Made by a program: the position numbers and the translations under genes
Notes under the pieces: model-generated
Told to the model about the DNA's origin: nothing
The model's database searches: none
Seen by the model: the letters and a program-made list of their open reading frames with translations, nothing else
From: Onchidella celtica
Lineage: Eukaryota; Mollusca; Gastropoda; Systellommatophora; Onchidiidae
Direction: 5' to 3'
Assembly (NCBI GenBank): GCA_963931925.1
Contig: OZ007579.1
Span: forward strand, 53,262,757-53,326,756
Length of the DNA: 64,000 bases
Shown: positions 22,901 through 31,770 of the stretch, one piece after another
How the letters are laid out: each line of letters starts with the position of its first letter
Position numbering within the stretch: the first letter of the stretch is position 1

Positions 22901-24302
22901 CCTCACGTAGAATTGTATATAAACTTCCAGGACATGCAGGCTCAGTGAATGAAGTGGATTTTCATCCAGCAGAACCAATCAGTAAGTTAGGAGGAAAAAT
23001 GGATACAATGAAAGCCACTTAACCACTTGACTGCCCACTTAAAATCAAGCGCGGTTTTGAAAATTGGAGTTAAAAATTGGCCCATGCAGAGAGAAATGAC
23101 ATGGTCACTAAAAATAGCTATAACTTGAAAACTATTTGAGATAAAGATATAAAGTTATACATTTTCGGAAAGAGCAGATTCTGGGCTATAACTGTATATT
23201 GAAAAAAAAATCATTTGTGAGAAATTATGGACACAGTTCTCACTTGAATCTACAAAACATGACTCACTAGTGGTTTAAAATCTAGCTAGGTTGGCACAAC
23301 TTACGTTTTGTATTTCCCCCAATCAATCATTTGAGATGGCCATTAATGCACAAGTATCAAACAAAAAGACCATAAAAGTCAGTGTTATACCATTGTTCTT
23401 ACCTTCATCACTCTCAGATTTCTGAGCTGAGATTTCTTCATCACTTGTCTCATCCAAATTTTCTTCTGAATCGCTCATTTTCAGGCTTTCAGCAACGAAA
23501 TGGCTTGAAATCGCATCGGAAATCTTATGTTAGCTGCAGTAACAGTTGCTAGCAGTTTGGTGACTATGCCAGGCTTTTTGGCATCGATTTCCAACCATCT
23601 TTTTATCACGGACGAAAATGTCCACTGGGCGTATGACGCTACGGACGAAATCGTCCACTAGGCAGTCAAGTGGTTAATATGTTTTTCATTTAATGTGCAT
23701 ACTCATACGGTTACCAGCTGCAACCCCCCCCCTCCCGGTGGATGTCATGGAGATGAGAACTTGTCTTGCATGCAACGGTTCCCTCAAACAACTCTTACGG
23801 CCATGATAGTATGTATTGTATGAACTCTCTATGTCTTTCCCTCTCCATCTGAACCTGTCATGCCATGTAGGTCCCTATAAAGTGTGGAACTAGTATTTTT
23901 TTGTTGAAAGAAATGAAGAAAACATCTTGTCCTACCTGAGTCAATACGTAACGATAGAGTAAAGATAATTAGAAAGTTCTGGTAATCCTGAGGCCATGCA
24001 TAAGGTAAGTACACTGGATTGTGGTGATAGTTTTACCCAGTGTTTGCTTCTTATACGCCTAGCTCCAGCACTCCTCCCCTTCTCTCAGCTGTTGACAAAA
24101 GATGGAATAAAATTCAAACTTTGGTGTGAGCACAAGTTGTGTGAAGTCAAGTGAACTATACCATTGGACAAGTGACATGACAATTATGCCATTGCTACAT
24201 TACAGAATACAGGACTTTACATAAAATGCATGTTTTTTTGTTTTTTTTTCAGTTTCCTCATGTTCAAGTGACAAGAAGATTTACTTAGGAGAACTAGAAT
24301 AG
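7857..24302 (+). CDS. SNRNP40: U5 small nuclear ribonucleoprotein 40 kDa protein (WD40), nine exons
   Basis: This gene encodes a WD40-repeat component of the U5 snRNP and the U4/U6.U5 tri-snRNP, nuclear spliceosome parts in which the family associates with PRPF8. The coding exons are 7857-7964, 13138-13267, 14043-14136, 14400-14565, 15726-15848, 17973-18093, 18530-18612, 22816-22981 and 24253-24302. They join in phase to 1041 nt, or 346 residues plus TAG; the human protein is 357. The N-terminus is basic (KRKAMDG, KKPRQEL). The propeller then runs from APIMLLTGHEG through SASTDKTIAVWD, GSDDGTVK, SNAMDNT and DRFVYVWDTTSRR to the end, DKKIYLGELE. All introns begin with GT and end with AG. The start is the first ATG, and the reading matches the family from that point. 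Intron 4 has a weak donor (GTGTGT). The introns are heavily invaded by mobile elements and a minisatellite. Family identity is near certain. Confidence 0.96.
8193..8423. mobile_element. 215-bp MITE with 8-bp target-site duplication
   Basis: Terminal inverted repeats of about 25 bp, sharing TACTCGAGCGCCA, bound 8201-8415. They are flanked by exact CTATCATT copies at 8193-8200 and 8416-8423. An 8-bp duplication fits the hAT or P superfamilies. No coding capacity remains. It lies in SNRNP40 intron 1 and abuts the next element. Confidence 0.75.
8422..9199. mobile_element. piggyBac-like non-autonomous element
   Basis: The stretch 8426-9195 is flanked by TTAA on both sides (8422-8425 and 9196-9199). 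Its ends are imperfect inverted repeats, CCCATACCCTGTGCG and CCCTCACCCTGCGCG, matching at 12 of 15 bases. TTAA target sites with CCC-starting ends are the piggyBac hallmark. The left TTAA overlaps the right 8-bp duplication of the neighbouring MITE, so that MITE landed exactly at this element's edge. No transposase frame is visible. Confidence 0.55.
9318..9360 (+). repeat. degenerate TTAGGG-like run
   Basis: The stretch contains GGGTTAGGGTTGAGATTAG and GAGGTTAGGG. It is degenerate and short, more like a low-complexity or element-end sequence than an interstitial telomere. Confidence 0.4.
9414..9623. repeat. left arm of a long inverted repeat
   Basis: This segment matches the reverse complement of 11962-12200 with indels. 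Shared blocks include TCAGAACATGA, TAGATCTA, GTGTTAAGT, the 20 bases from 9575, and GAGGCGGAAAGAA. The arms enclose the truncated retrotransposon. Confidence 0.7.
9640..11575 (+). mobile_element. 5'-truncated non-LTR retrotransposon with RT and RNase H
   Basis: Recognisable element sequence starts in the middle of the reverse transcriptase, about 9640, and ends in a short (GAA)n tail at about 11558-11575. This is the usual outcome of incomplete target-primed reverse transcription. A purine-rich stretch follows to about 11850. The element lies in SNRNP40 intron 1 in the sense orientation. RNase H downstream of the RT points to I-superfamily-like LINEs; the clade is not proven. Confidence 0.8.
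9650..11530 (+). pseudogene. reverse transcriptase (C-terminal part) plus RNase H ORF
   Basis: The frame is continuous to TAA at 11530. The open frame also runs upstream to 9455, but that part is inverted-repeat arm and not RT. Visible RT motifs are HGVPQGGVISPTLF (motif B) and VMYADDLALL (motif C), followed by thumb-region sequence. An RNase H domain follows with its acidic residues present: VFTDGS (about 10747), YRAETEAI, ILTDAKS and GHCNIGNDKAD. The C-terminus carries a CPCGNC followed by HVLQQC cysteine/histidine motif. The endonuclease, RT motif A and ORF1 are missing because of 5' truncation, so the copy cannot be autonomous. The absence of later damage suggests a young insertion. Confidence 0.8.
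11576..11850 (+). repeat. degenerate purine-rich (GA/GAATGA) tract
   Basis: The stretch is made of GAGAGA and GAATGAATGA words with drifting spacing. It follows the GAA tail of the retrotransposon and may be an expansion of it. The open frames on the opposite strand here are low-complexity artefacts. Confidence 0.7.
11962..12200. repeat. right arm of a long inverted repeat
   Basis: This is the reverse-complement partner of 9414-9623. The best conserved block is the CCACTGACACACGGAATACA region, near 11995-12017. Confidence 0.7.
12702..12790 (+). repeat. 20-bp minisatellite
   Basis: About 4.5 copies of a unit containing TGTCCCTCAAAATCTTGGTT, with single-base variants. Confidence 0.85.
12986..13030 (+). 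repeat. (CCA)n/(CA)n microsatellite
   Basis: A C run passes into (CCA)n and then (CA)n in SNRNP40 intron 1, just over 100 bp upstream of the exon 2 acceptor. Confidence 0.9.
13138..13267 (+). CDS. SNRNP40: SNRNP40 exon 2
   Basis: This exon encodes GPPRTSNLLAPIMLLTGHEG and the first blade through AGFDRLI. The acceptor is CTCTTAG and the donor GTAAGT. It ends one base into a codon. Confidence 0.93.
14043..14136 (+). CDS. SNRNP40: SNRNP40 exon 3
   Basis: This exon encodes FWTIYGECENFALLKGHTG and the start of blade two. The donor is GTGAGA. It ends two bases into a codon. Confidence 0.93.
14400..14565 (+). CDS. SNRNP40: SNRNP40 exon 4
   Basis: This exon encodes the blade with ASTDKTIAVWDIESGDRL and then PARRGPQLLCSGSDDGTVK. 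The donor GTGTGT is weak, and a solo LTR begins 11 bases beyond it. Phase 0. Confidence 0.93.
14572..15202. mobile_element. solo LTR in SNRNP40 intron 4 (621 bp)
   Basis: The stretch 14577-15197 starts TGTAAC and ends GCTACA, giving the TG...CA termini of an LTR. It is flanked by exact 5-bp copies of TAAGA (14572-14576 and 15198-15202). There is no internal coding region, so this is the product of LTR-LTR recombination. The 5-bp duplication fits Gypsy-type elements. Superfamily and orientation are not determined. Confidence 0.8.
15726..15848 (+). CDS. SNRNP40: SNRNP40 exon 5
   Basis: This exon encodes TWDARKKGTVNTFQ through QIISGGIDNELK. The acceptor is TTGCAG and the donor GTGAGC. Phase 0 at both ends. 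Confidence 0.93.
17973..18093 (+). CDS. SNRNP40: SNRNP40 exon 6
   Basis: This exon encodes VWDLRKNAVLYKMRGHSD through LSNAMDNT. The donor is GTAAGT. It ends one base into a codon. Confidence 0.93.
18530..18612 (+). CDS. SNRNP40: SNRNP40 exon 7
   Basis: This exon encodes RIWDVRPFAPQERCVKIMSG and ends HTFEK. The acceptor is TTTCACCAG and the donor GTAAGT. The 47-bp array starts 16 bases after the exon. Confidence 0.93.
18629..22530 (+). repeat. 47-bp minisatellite, about 83 copies, in SNRNP40 intron 7
   Basis: A continuous head-to-tail array fills most of intron 7. Every unit has a CTAGGACAATGG core and a CAGAC core. The units fall into three positional classes. Type A (first about 0.3 kb) carries CTAATGGCCCTATAGTTGTC. 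Type B (to about 20.22 kb, with some A units mixed in) carries TTAACTGTACTATAGTT. Type C (about 20.23-22.53 kb) carries CTGACTGTCCTGTAGTTAGC. The array begins almost at the exon 7 donor and ends about 285 bases before exon 8. Confidence 0.95.
22816..22981 (+). CDS. SNRNP40: SNRNP40 exon 8
   Basis: This exon encodes NLLRCAWSPDGSRVTAGSGD, DRFVYVWDTTSRRIVYKLPG and FHPAEPI. The donor is GTAAGT. It ends one base into a codon. Confidence 0.94.
23019..23677 (-). mobile_element. piggyBac-derived MITE in SNRNP40 intron 8 (651 bp)
   Basis: TTAA flanks 23023-23673 on both sides (23019-23022 and 23674-23677). The ends are perfect 13-bp inverted repeats, CCACTTGACTGCC. On the minus strand an ATG at 23478 opens an acidic peptide, MSDSEENLDETSDEE and onward, that ends at a GTAAG-type donor near 23400. 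This resembles the N-terminal exon of piggyBac transposases. The element therefore looks like an internally deleted copy. Confidence 0.8.
23400..23478 (-). pseudogene. piggyBac transposase N-terminal exon remnant
   Basis: About 26 codons start at ATG 23478 (minus strand), rich in S, D and E (MSDSEENLDETSDEE, then SESDEG), with a GGTAAG donor directly after. The rest of the transposase is absent. Assignment rests on position inside a TTAA/TIR element and on the acidic start typical of the family. Confidence 0.5.
24253..24302 (+). CDS. SNRNP40: SNRNP40 exon 9 (terminal)
   Basis: This exon encodes SSCSSDKKIYLGELE and then TAG. The acceptor follows an oligo-T tract (TTTTTTTTTCAG). Confidence 0.92.
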
Positions 24303-24393
24303 AGAATGTCACTGTATCATCCTGGTCCTCATCAACAGCATCTTCCTCTTCATCATGTAACTTGTCACATTGCTCATGTTGTTCAACAATGTA

Positions 24394-24399
24394 AATAAA
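24394..24399 (+). terminator. SNRNP40: SNRNP40 polyadenylation signal
   Basis: A canonical AATAAA lies 91 bases past the SNRNP40 stop codon. Confidence 0.75.
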
Positions 24400-24419
24400 T
24401 TATATCACATTCTACAATC

Positions 24420-26106
24420 TGTGTCACCAATCTTTGATGTGAAAAGTTTCTTTTGTCATGTTGGTCAAGTGGATTTTTTTTATTGTACTGGAGTAGAATG
24501 CCTCGTGGGGGTTACCACTTTGGGTTTCATGCAGCCCTAGAATTGCAGAGGTCCTGGAGAAAGCCCTGGAGTGTACACATTCAGAAATTGCCCTGGCAAT
24601 TGTCGTTGGGTATGGAAAAAGCCAAATATGAAAAAAAGCGTCTGATTCCAGTTTTCAATTTTCTTTCATTTTCATTTTGTTGCATTTAAATACGTGTACA
24701 CACATGTACATGATGGTATCCGTGGCATTTCACATTTTAGCTGTGAGAAAGCTTTGGACAAACATTCACACTATCTCAGTGCAGGAACTGTGACAAGATG
24801 TCTAGGAGACAATGCTGCTGACTACTACATGTATGTGTACCTGTATGCAGTTCTTCTTGTCTAATGACTGGTCGGTCAGTTACATTTAAATACAAACTAG
24901 TTAACTAGGGTCCATACAGTACAGGACAACTTTCACATTTCAGCTGCCACAGCTCAGCAAAAAGTTTTACCGCATGCAGCAGTACATGTCCAGGGGAGAG
25001 TAGCTAAAGCTGTTACAGTAGCTGAGTGGTGCAGGATCAAAACTCCCACACACACATACATTCACGTACACACACACAGAAATCTAGCCACAGAAGTATA
25101 TAATACAGAAACAGCACCAAATATTCAATGTCTCAACCTTGTTTAATCACGTGGAAAATGAAATGTCAGTCTGGTGGTCACTCTGAATGATAGATATCAT
25201 CATCATTGGAAAAGAAAACATCCCAGTGACTACAGAAACTGCAGTGACAACAAGGGGAACAACTGAGCAATGATGACATGAGAAAAATCCAAACAAAATA
25301 AGTGAACAGTGCAAAAGTAAGATAACGTGTGCAGAAACCTGGACTGTAGGCTGCTACAGGTAGTACCAGTAATAATGTATTAACAAAGCAAGTCCTCACC
25401 TGAAATGTACTGGTTCTTGTCCTTGATTAAAGACTTAAACGGTCATAGGTCTGCATGTAGGTGTAATTCTGTACATGTACTACTACTAGACTAGTGATTG
25501 TTACAGTCCCAGTCTGGAAACATGAACTATTTTTAAAGCACAGAGATGTAGATTTGTTTGATCTATCTGATATGAGACACCGACATGGTAATACTTGATA
25601 GCGATACTGAACTTGGATTAGTTTTAAAAAGGAACTGTGAACTGATCAAGAAAATTAAGCACCTCTGGGTATATAAATATATAAACTATTCGGTACATTC
25701 AACACTTATTATTATTACATTCAACACTTCTCAAAATAACGAGTAGGATACTCGGTATCCATACCCGACCAGTCCCATCATCAGCTAAGACAAAATACAT
25801 GTATGGCCAAAAATGGCCCCCCAAAAAATGTCTGTAGCGAAGCCTGACGACATGGGAGATAATACAGAAACGATACAATAAAACGTAAAGGAAAAGGGAA
25901 GACAACCCAATCTTTAGTTATGTTTGCCTTTCTCAAAGTGGAAAAACATGTACCACGAGGGAAAAATTGAACCAAGTACATATGTAAAACAATATATTGT
26001 TCCTATATTATATCTTACGCGGCACTTGGCCACATGCAACTTTCTTTTTGCCACATTTTGACTTTGCTTCAAGGTGTTGCTGTTGCTGAGCCCCCACAGA
26101 TTTTTT
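24420..26106. other. intergenic, no gene seen
   Basis: Only short, unrecognised open frames occur. A small palindrome, AATTGCCCTGGCAATT, lies near 24590. Confidence 0.4.
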
Positions 26107-26418
26107 GTGGTTTGTGCAATACGTCATATCAGCTCCATCCCTGTCCTGTGGTTTGTGTAATACATCATGTACCATAACGTCAGCTCCATCCCTGTCCTGT
26201 GGTTTGTGTAATACATCATGTATCATAACGTCAGCTCCATCCCTGTCCTGTGGTTTGTGTAATACATCATGTACCATAACGTCAGCTCCATCCTTGTCCA
26301 TACTTACTGGGCCAACAGCATTAGGCTGAGGCCCCCGAGAAACCAAAGGACGCCAGGCGTGTCCAGACTTACCATCAACTAACATTTTTTGGGGGGGGGG
26401 GGGGGGAGGAGGGATCAA
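26008..26418 (-). other. 136-codon ORF over a 51-bp tandem repeat, doubtful gene
   Basis: About 3.8 copies of a 51-bp unit (26107-26300) translate on this strand as repeats of DGADVMVHDVLHKPQDR, with near-synonymous changes (VHDV or IHDV). The frame starts with a poly-proline stretch that comes from a poly-C run and ends in a lysine-rich tail. The unit length is a multiple of three, so the open frame may be incidental. I recognise no family. Confidence 0.25.
26107..26300 (+). repeat. 51-bp minisatellite, about 3.8 copies
   Basis: The unit contains CTCCATCCCTGTCCTGTGG and AATACATCATGTA. The first copy is divergent. Confidence 0.85.
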
Positions 26419-27626
26419 TTGCCAAGGGGGTTAAAGAAAAGCGGACTCGGCGGTCAGGCCTACACCGTTCTGCTACAACAGATGTTCATAATTGCGGGGA
26501 AAACGATGGGAGAAAACTCAGCGAACAATATACATGTACCACGCATTGAAGTGAACACAACACATTTCACAGAGTGTTCAACAGTAGACGGATTTACAAT
26601 TTTTTAAATATCTCCGGCTTATCTTGATCGATCATGGCGAGATTTTGCACATTGCACAGCCTCCTGTTTCATTTTGCCCTAATCGGAAAATGTTTATTTA
26701 TTTGTAGAGTGACTTAAAAAAACAACAACACTAAAATTTTTTCTTCATAAACTGAAAAACCGACAGACCTGGCGGTGAGGCAAACAGCAGTTTTCACACT
26801 TTGTACAAATGCTCTTATCACGTCGTGTCTGCATAAAAAAAAGAACAAATCCAAATACATTTGTACAGCAATATTAAGCAGATAAACGCGTCATTGTGTC
26901 ACCATTAATGACGCAGCTGCCATGTACCACATTATAACAGTCAAACATTCATTCTCCCAGAGGCAAAGAAGGAGAGAACCGCGAAATTCTTATGCTCTTC
27001 CATTTTACTCAACTGAAATTTTGTCATTTTTGGGTGGCTTAAAAACAACAACAACAAAACCTCCAATACACTGTAATTACTGTAATACATGTACATGTAG
27101 TAAAGACAACATTTTGGTTCAAAATGGACGTGTCCTACAAGATTTATCATTGTGTTTATTTCATATCGCCGGTCGGCTGTTGGAATTGATGTTTGGGCAA
27201 ATTCACTTTTTTTTCAAAAATGACATCAAAATCTTGAGACACACTGGATGCACTTAAAAAAAAAAGGAAAAATTCTGCTTAGAAGTGGAGAAAAGCGATG
27301 ATGTAATCTCGTGTTATAACCTCGATAAAGCTCCAAGAATATTGGCGCTTGAGAAAGACATAAAAAAAAATGAACGTTGACAAATGTAGCCTCAAAGTAA
27401 ATATCATTATTTCGTAGTACATGTAGTACATAATTATATCATGTTAACAAATAACGAGATTGAAGAAAGGCAGTCATAGATGTACCATACCCTGCAACTC
27501 AAAATTACATGTATTTGAATGGGTTTGGAGATACAAGAAATAAGTTATTGTGTACAAACACACAGTAATTATGTTTTTACTAAGTTCGAATTGACTTTTT
27601 AAATTTATAACTTTATATTTTTAACG
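26419..27626. other. intergenic, no gene seen
   Basis: A poly-G run of about 17 bases lies just before it (about 26391-26407). The 111-codon frame at 26922-27257 is unrecognised and has a low-complexity centre. Confidence 0.4.
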
Positions 27627-28530
27627 TGTTCTTAGAGAGAATAATGATGGATGCAATGGAAGATCATGAAGGCAGAGTTAGCATCGGAGGTAGAACCATC
27701 ACAAATCTCCGATTTGCAGACGACATAGATGGGCTAGCTGGGAATGAAGAAGAACTTACAAGACTAGTCAATCACCTTGACAACATCTCAACAAGGTACG
27801 GAATGGAGATCAGCGCTGAAAAAACGAAAATGATGACAAATGAGTATGGCACCTTCACGCACAACATCTCGGTTCAAGGAACTAAACTTGAAATGGTCAA
27901 TCAATTCAAGTATTTAGGGGCTATCATCTCGGACAACGGATCGCGGGCGGAGATCCTCGCAAGATCTGCATAAACCATGACTGCACTGGCAAAACTGCGA
28001 CCAATATGGAGGGATAAAAACATCACCATGAAGTACAAGATCCGACTCATGCATGCACTGGTACTGTCCATCTTTCTGTATGCATGTGAAACATGGACCC
28101 TCACTGCAGAGTTGCAAAGAAAGATTCAAGCAATTGAGATGAAATGCTATAGAAACATCCTCGGCATTGGATACCTGGACCATATTACCAACGAACGAGT
28201 CCGGCAGATCATCCAACAACATATTGGCCCCCACGACGATCTACTCACCATAGTCAAGAAACGAAAGATGAAATGGTATGGCCACATAACAAGATCCAAT
28301 GGCTTATCAAAGATCATCCTACAAGGAACCGTTAGGGGCAGCAGAAAGAGAGGCAGACAGAAGAAAAAATGGGCGGATAACATCTCAGAGTGGACAGGCA
28401 AGCCCTTTGCAGAGACCCAGGCCCTCACCCACGACAGAAAGAAATGGAGGAAGGAGGTGGACAGTGCATCAAGGCGGCGCCCCGACCACACCGCAAGGGG
28501 TTAAGGGAGACAACAACAACAGCAACAAAT
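27627..28530 (+). mobile_element. 5'-truncated non-LTR retrotransposon fragment
   Basis: Homology begins abruptly in the RT domain at FLERIMMDAMEDHEG and runs through LRFADDIDGLAG (motif C), NQFKYLGAIISDNGS, FLYACETWTL, KWYGHITRS and the basic C-terminus. It ends in a (CAA)n-like tail at about 28510-28530. A TAA at 27971-27973 interrupts the frame, which continues in register to 28504. This is a different lineage from the 3.4-7.3 kb element. I found no target-site duplication. Confidence 0.8.
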
Positions 28531-28717
28531 GTGCCAGTTAGGTAAAATCATTGAGTCTGGGGAGAATAAAAACTGTCACTTTGAAATAACTTTTATCTGA
28601 AACGGCCTAGATTTGGCGTCCCATGTCAGAGATAATTACATGTATTGTCATTGATGTAATCGCCGACGGTAGGGTAAAATTGAATGAATAGATCAAAGGA
28701 AGGGGCGGCGGCGAGTT

Positions 28718-29207
28718 CACCGTCTTTGAAGTTGCCGCTCAATAGAGAAGACACCGTCTTTAAAGTTGCCGCTCAATAGAGAAGACACCGTCTTTGAAGT
28801 TGCCGCTCAATAGAGAAGACACCGTCTTTGAATTTGCCGCTCAATAGAGAAGACACCGTCTTTAAAGTTGCCGCTCAATAGAGAAGACACCGTCTTTGAA
28901 GTTGCCGCTCAATAGAGAAGACACCGTCTTTGAAGTTGCCGCTCAATAGAGAAGACACCGTCTTTGAATTGCCGCTCAATAGAGAAGACACCGTCTTTGA
29001 AGTTGCCGCTCAATAGAGAAGACACCGTCTTTGAAGTTGCCGCTCAATAGAGAAGACACCGTCTTTGAAGTTGCCGCTCAATAGAGAAGACACCGTCTTT
29101 GAAGTTGCCGCTCAATAGAGAAGACACCGTCTTTAAAGTTGCCGCTCAATAGAGAAGACACCGTCTTTGAAGTTGCCGCTCAATAGAGAAGACACCGTCT
29201 TTGAAGA
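28718..29207 (+). repeat. 35-bp minisatellite, 14 copies
   Basis: The unit includes CACCGTCTTTGAAGTTGCCG and CTCAATAGAGAAGA. Units differ at one or two bases (TTGAA or TTAAA), and one copy near 28966 has lost a base. Such uniformity indicates recent expansion. Confidence 0.95.
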
Positions 29208-29760
29208 AAGAAAAACAAGACCGGCGAAAATGGGCGGATCTAATGTGACCAAATAAGGTAATGGTAAACATCATTTGCGTAAATAATTTGAGTTGATTCG
29301 ACTCACACTTTAATAGCTATAAATACTGTCAGTCTCATATCAATCAGTGACCAGTAAAAGTAAGGCGCCCCACTATGTGAATTTTTGAATCCAGTGTTTT
29401 CCAGTATGTAATACATGTAAGTCACTGTGCCTTTCCAGCTTGTTATTTTCAACATTTCCTCTGAGCAGAGGACAATACATGGTGCAATAAGCACTTTCAA
29501 AACCTGCTAGAGGGAGATGCCGATCGCAGGAGCCTTTGATTGACGTTGCACACAAACCTTACTGGTGTGACAGTAGATCTCTCAAAGAAACACTGCAGCT
29601 CTCTCATACTGGAAGTCTATCACAGAACCAAGTGCACAGCTCGCAAAGACCCATAGTGGAACTTTCTCAAAGAACAAACACGTAACTCTTAGAAAACAAA
29701 AATGAAAATTACCCAATGAACCGAAATGCAGCTATCTCATGAGCAAAGGTGCATCTCTGT
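29208..29760. other. intergenic, no gene seen
   Basis: There are no supported features. Open frames are short and unrecognised. Confidence 0.35.
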
Positions 29761-29761
29761 T

Positions 29762-29880
<119 letters not shown>

Positions 29881-29884
29881 CGGA

Positions 29885-30579
29885 ACCTAACAATTTTATT
29901 CATCTCGATGGCTGCCAGTTCGGGGTGAACCAGAGGTTACCTCCCTGCTACAGACGTGAGCCCTCTTCTTTATGATGATCAACCAACTTCTGGGAAGTTA
30001 AAACAGGCAGCTCTTGTTTCGCTCTCTCCTTCAAGTGGGGAATGAGGGGCATAAGGACAACTGAATTCCTGCTACAATAAGTCTAAATCTGTCAGACATC
30101 TGTAAGTTGTGAAAGTATCACCAGACGGCCCAGCTTGGGGACACAAACAGATTATCTCCCTGCTTAGCGGACACTTACAGGATAATCATCTCCCTCTTTG
30201 TCACATATCGAAGTCACAATGATGACACAAAATTCAGTGTAGTGACACAGAATATGAAATTTACTTCTCATGGACTTTATTTTTGCGTGAATTTTGATTC
30301 GAACATGAACATTCTGTTCATACAGTCCTACACGTATTTCTAAAAAAATTGTGAAAACCTCCGTTTTCTTCAGGCTGGAAAGGGGGAGGGGGGGGGGTGT
30401 ATGGTAATGGAGAAATAATCGAGGGAAACAATTTGTTCTGCTGAATAAAAGAATGAATAGTAAAGGGAGCTAATTTCTTGTGCACTCAACGTTCATGTGT
30501 ACTACATTAATTTGCACACTCTCTGACTGCAGCTTGTGGAAATGTGAAACAAAACGTTAACGGCACCATTAGATTGTTG
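29885..30579. other. intergenic, no gene seen
   Basis: The stretch holds a poly-G run near 30381-30400 and nothing I can call. Confidence 0.35.
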
Positions 30580-31770
30580 TGTGTTGTCACAAATCCCAGA
30601 CTGGGAGATGTAATAATTATAACAGGACAACAATCACGAACGAACACGTATAACACTTAACAGAACAACCCATCAGACTCACACATTTATTAAACATAAA
30701 GATAAAGATAAAGATGCAATTACATACATTATATCACTCAATTAACTGTCGTCCAACGGCCTTCTTCCATCAAGCACTCCTCCTCGGGTCCACAACCCGG
30801 TAATTACTTTTAAAGGCACTTCGGCTTCAGCCTCTCCACTCAATGTCTTAACACCTTTAGTATTTCTTTCGCACCGCAGTCTCTCAATAGCACCCTCCCT
30901 ATGGCAATAACACCTTAACCTTCCAATAGCACCTCAACATGTCCATAGCACGTTAATAGTTCAATTCACATTAGTATCTCAATGGCACAGTATATTAATA
31001 TCACATGTAATACATCTTAAGAGCACATTAACATTTTTATACACATCCCTGTCTGTGGCCAGACTACCACGACTCATGCGTTCCTCCTGTCCTGCTCACT
31101 CCGCTGGCCTATGCGTCGCCTTCGGCCCTATGCTGGCCTATCCCCTGTGCTGCTCGCTCACCGCGGGTGGCTTCTCGGCCCGACCCCGGCACCTACAAGA
31201 AGAACATTACATTGGTATAATACCATACCATTTCTAACCACTTCACCCCTCATTACAAACCATGAAGCGTACACACAATAGTCCACCTTTCACTCACCAC
31301 ACATCTTACGGTAACACACCTCCACCGTACCACACAGCACTCACTCTCGCTACGAATCCATGAACCTAACTTACATCTATCGCTCATGGCGCACATTTCT
31401 ATACACAGTAATCACTGACTTCCACATTCCTCACATATACTTATTTACATCATGGTCATAGGCGAATATAATACATCAATCATCATAATTATAAATCATA
31501 GTTCAACCTACCAGTCATCACTGGAAAACACACAACAATCTCCCGACTGCCTCTGATGTCACGTCTGTCCCCTGGGACTCCTTAACTTGCAGTGATTGTC
31601 AGTACAGCGCTCTCGCCTCATGCCGACCCCCCAACTCACAACATTTCACGCTTTAACGTTAACTAACAGAAGTCAATATAGGTGAGCAGCCTCACTATCC
31701 CGTGAGTCATTCCCTCACTTCCATGCCCCTGTAATCCTTGAATCCCGCTCACTCCACTCGTGACATGTGT
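30580..31770. mobile_element. solo LTR (1181 bp)
   Basis: The stretch 30585-31765 begins TGTCACAAATCCCAG and ends CCACTCGTGACA. It is flanked by exact 5-bp TGTGT copies (30580-30584 and 31766-31770). The termini TGTCAC and GTGACA are inverted. There is no coding region. The ends resemble the LTR at 54865-56089, so the two may be related families. The TGTGT duplication is low in complexity, which lowers confidence slightly. Confidence 0.7.

Noticed and set aside
28718-29207. CRISPR-like regular repeat array
   Set aside because: Units are contiguous with no unique spacers, there are no cas genes, and the surrounding DNA is eukaryotic. The same holds for the arrays at 49287-50135.
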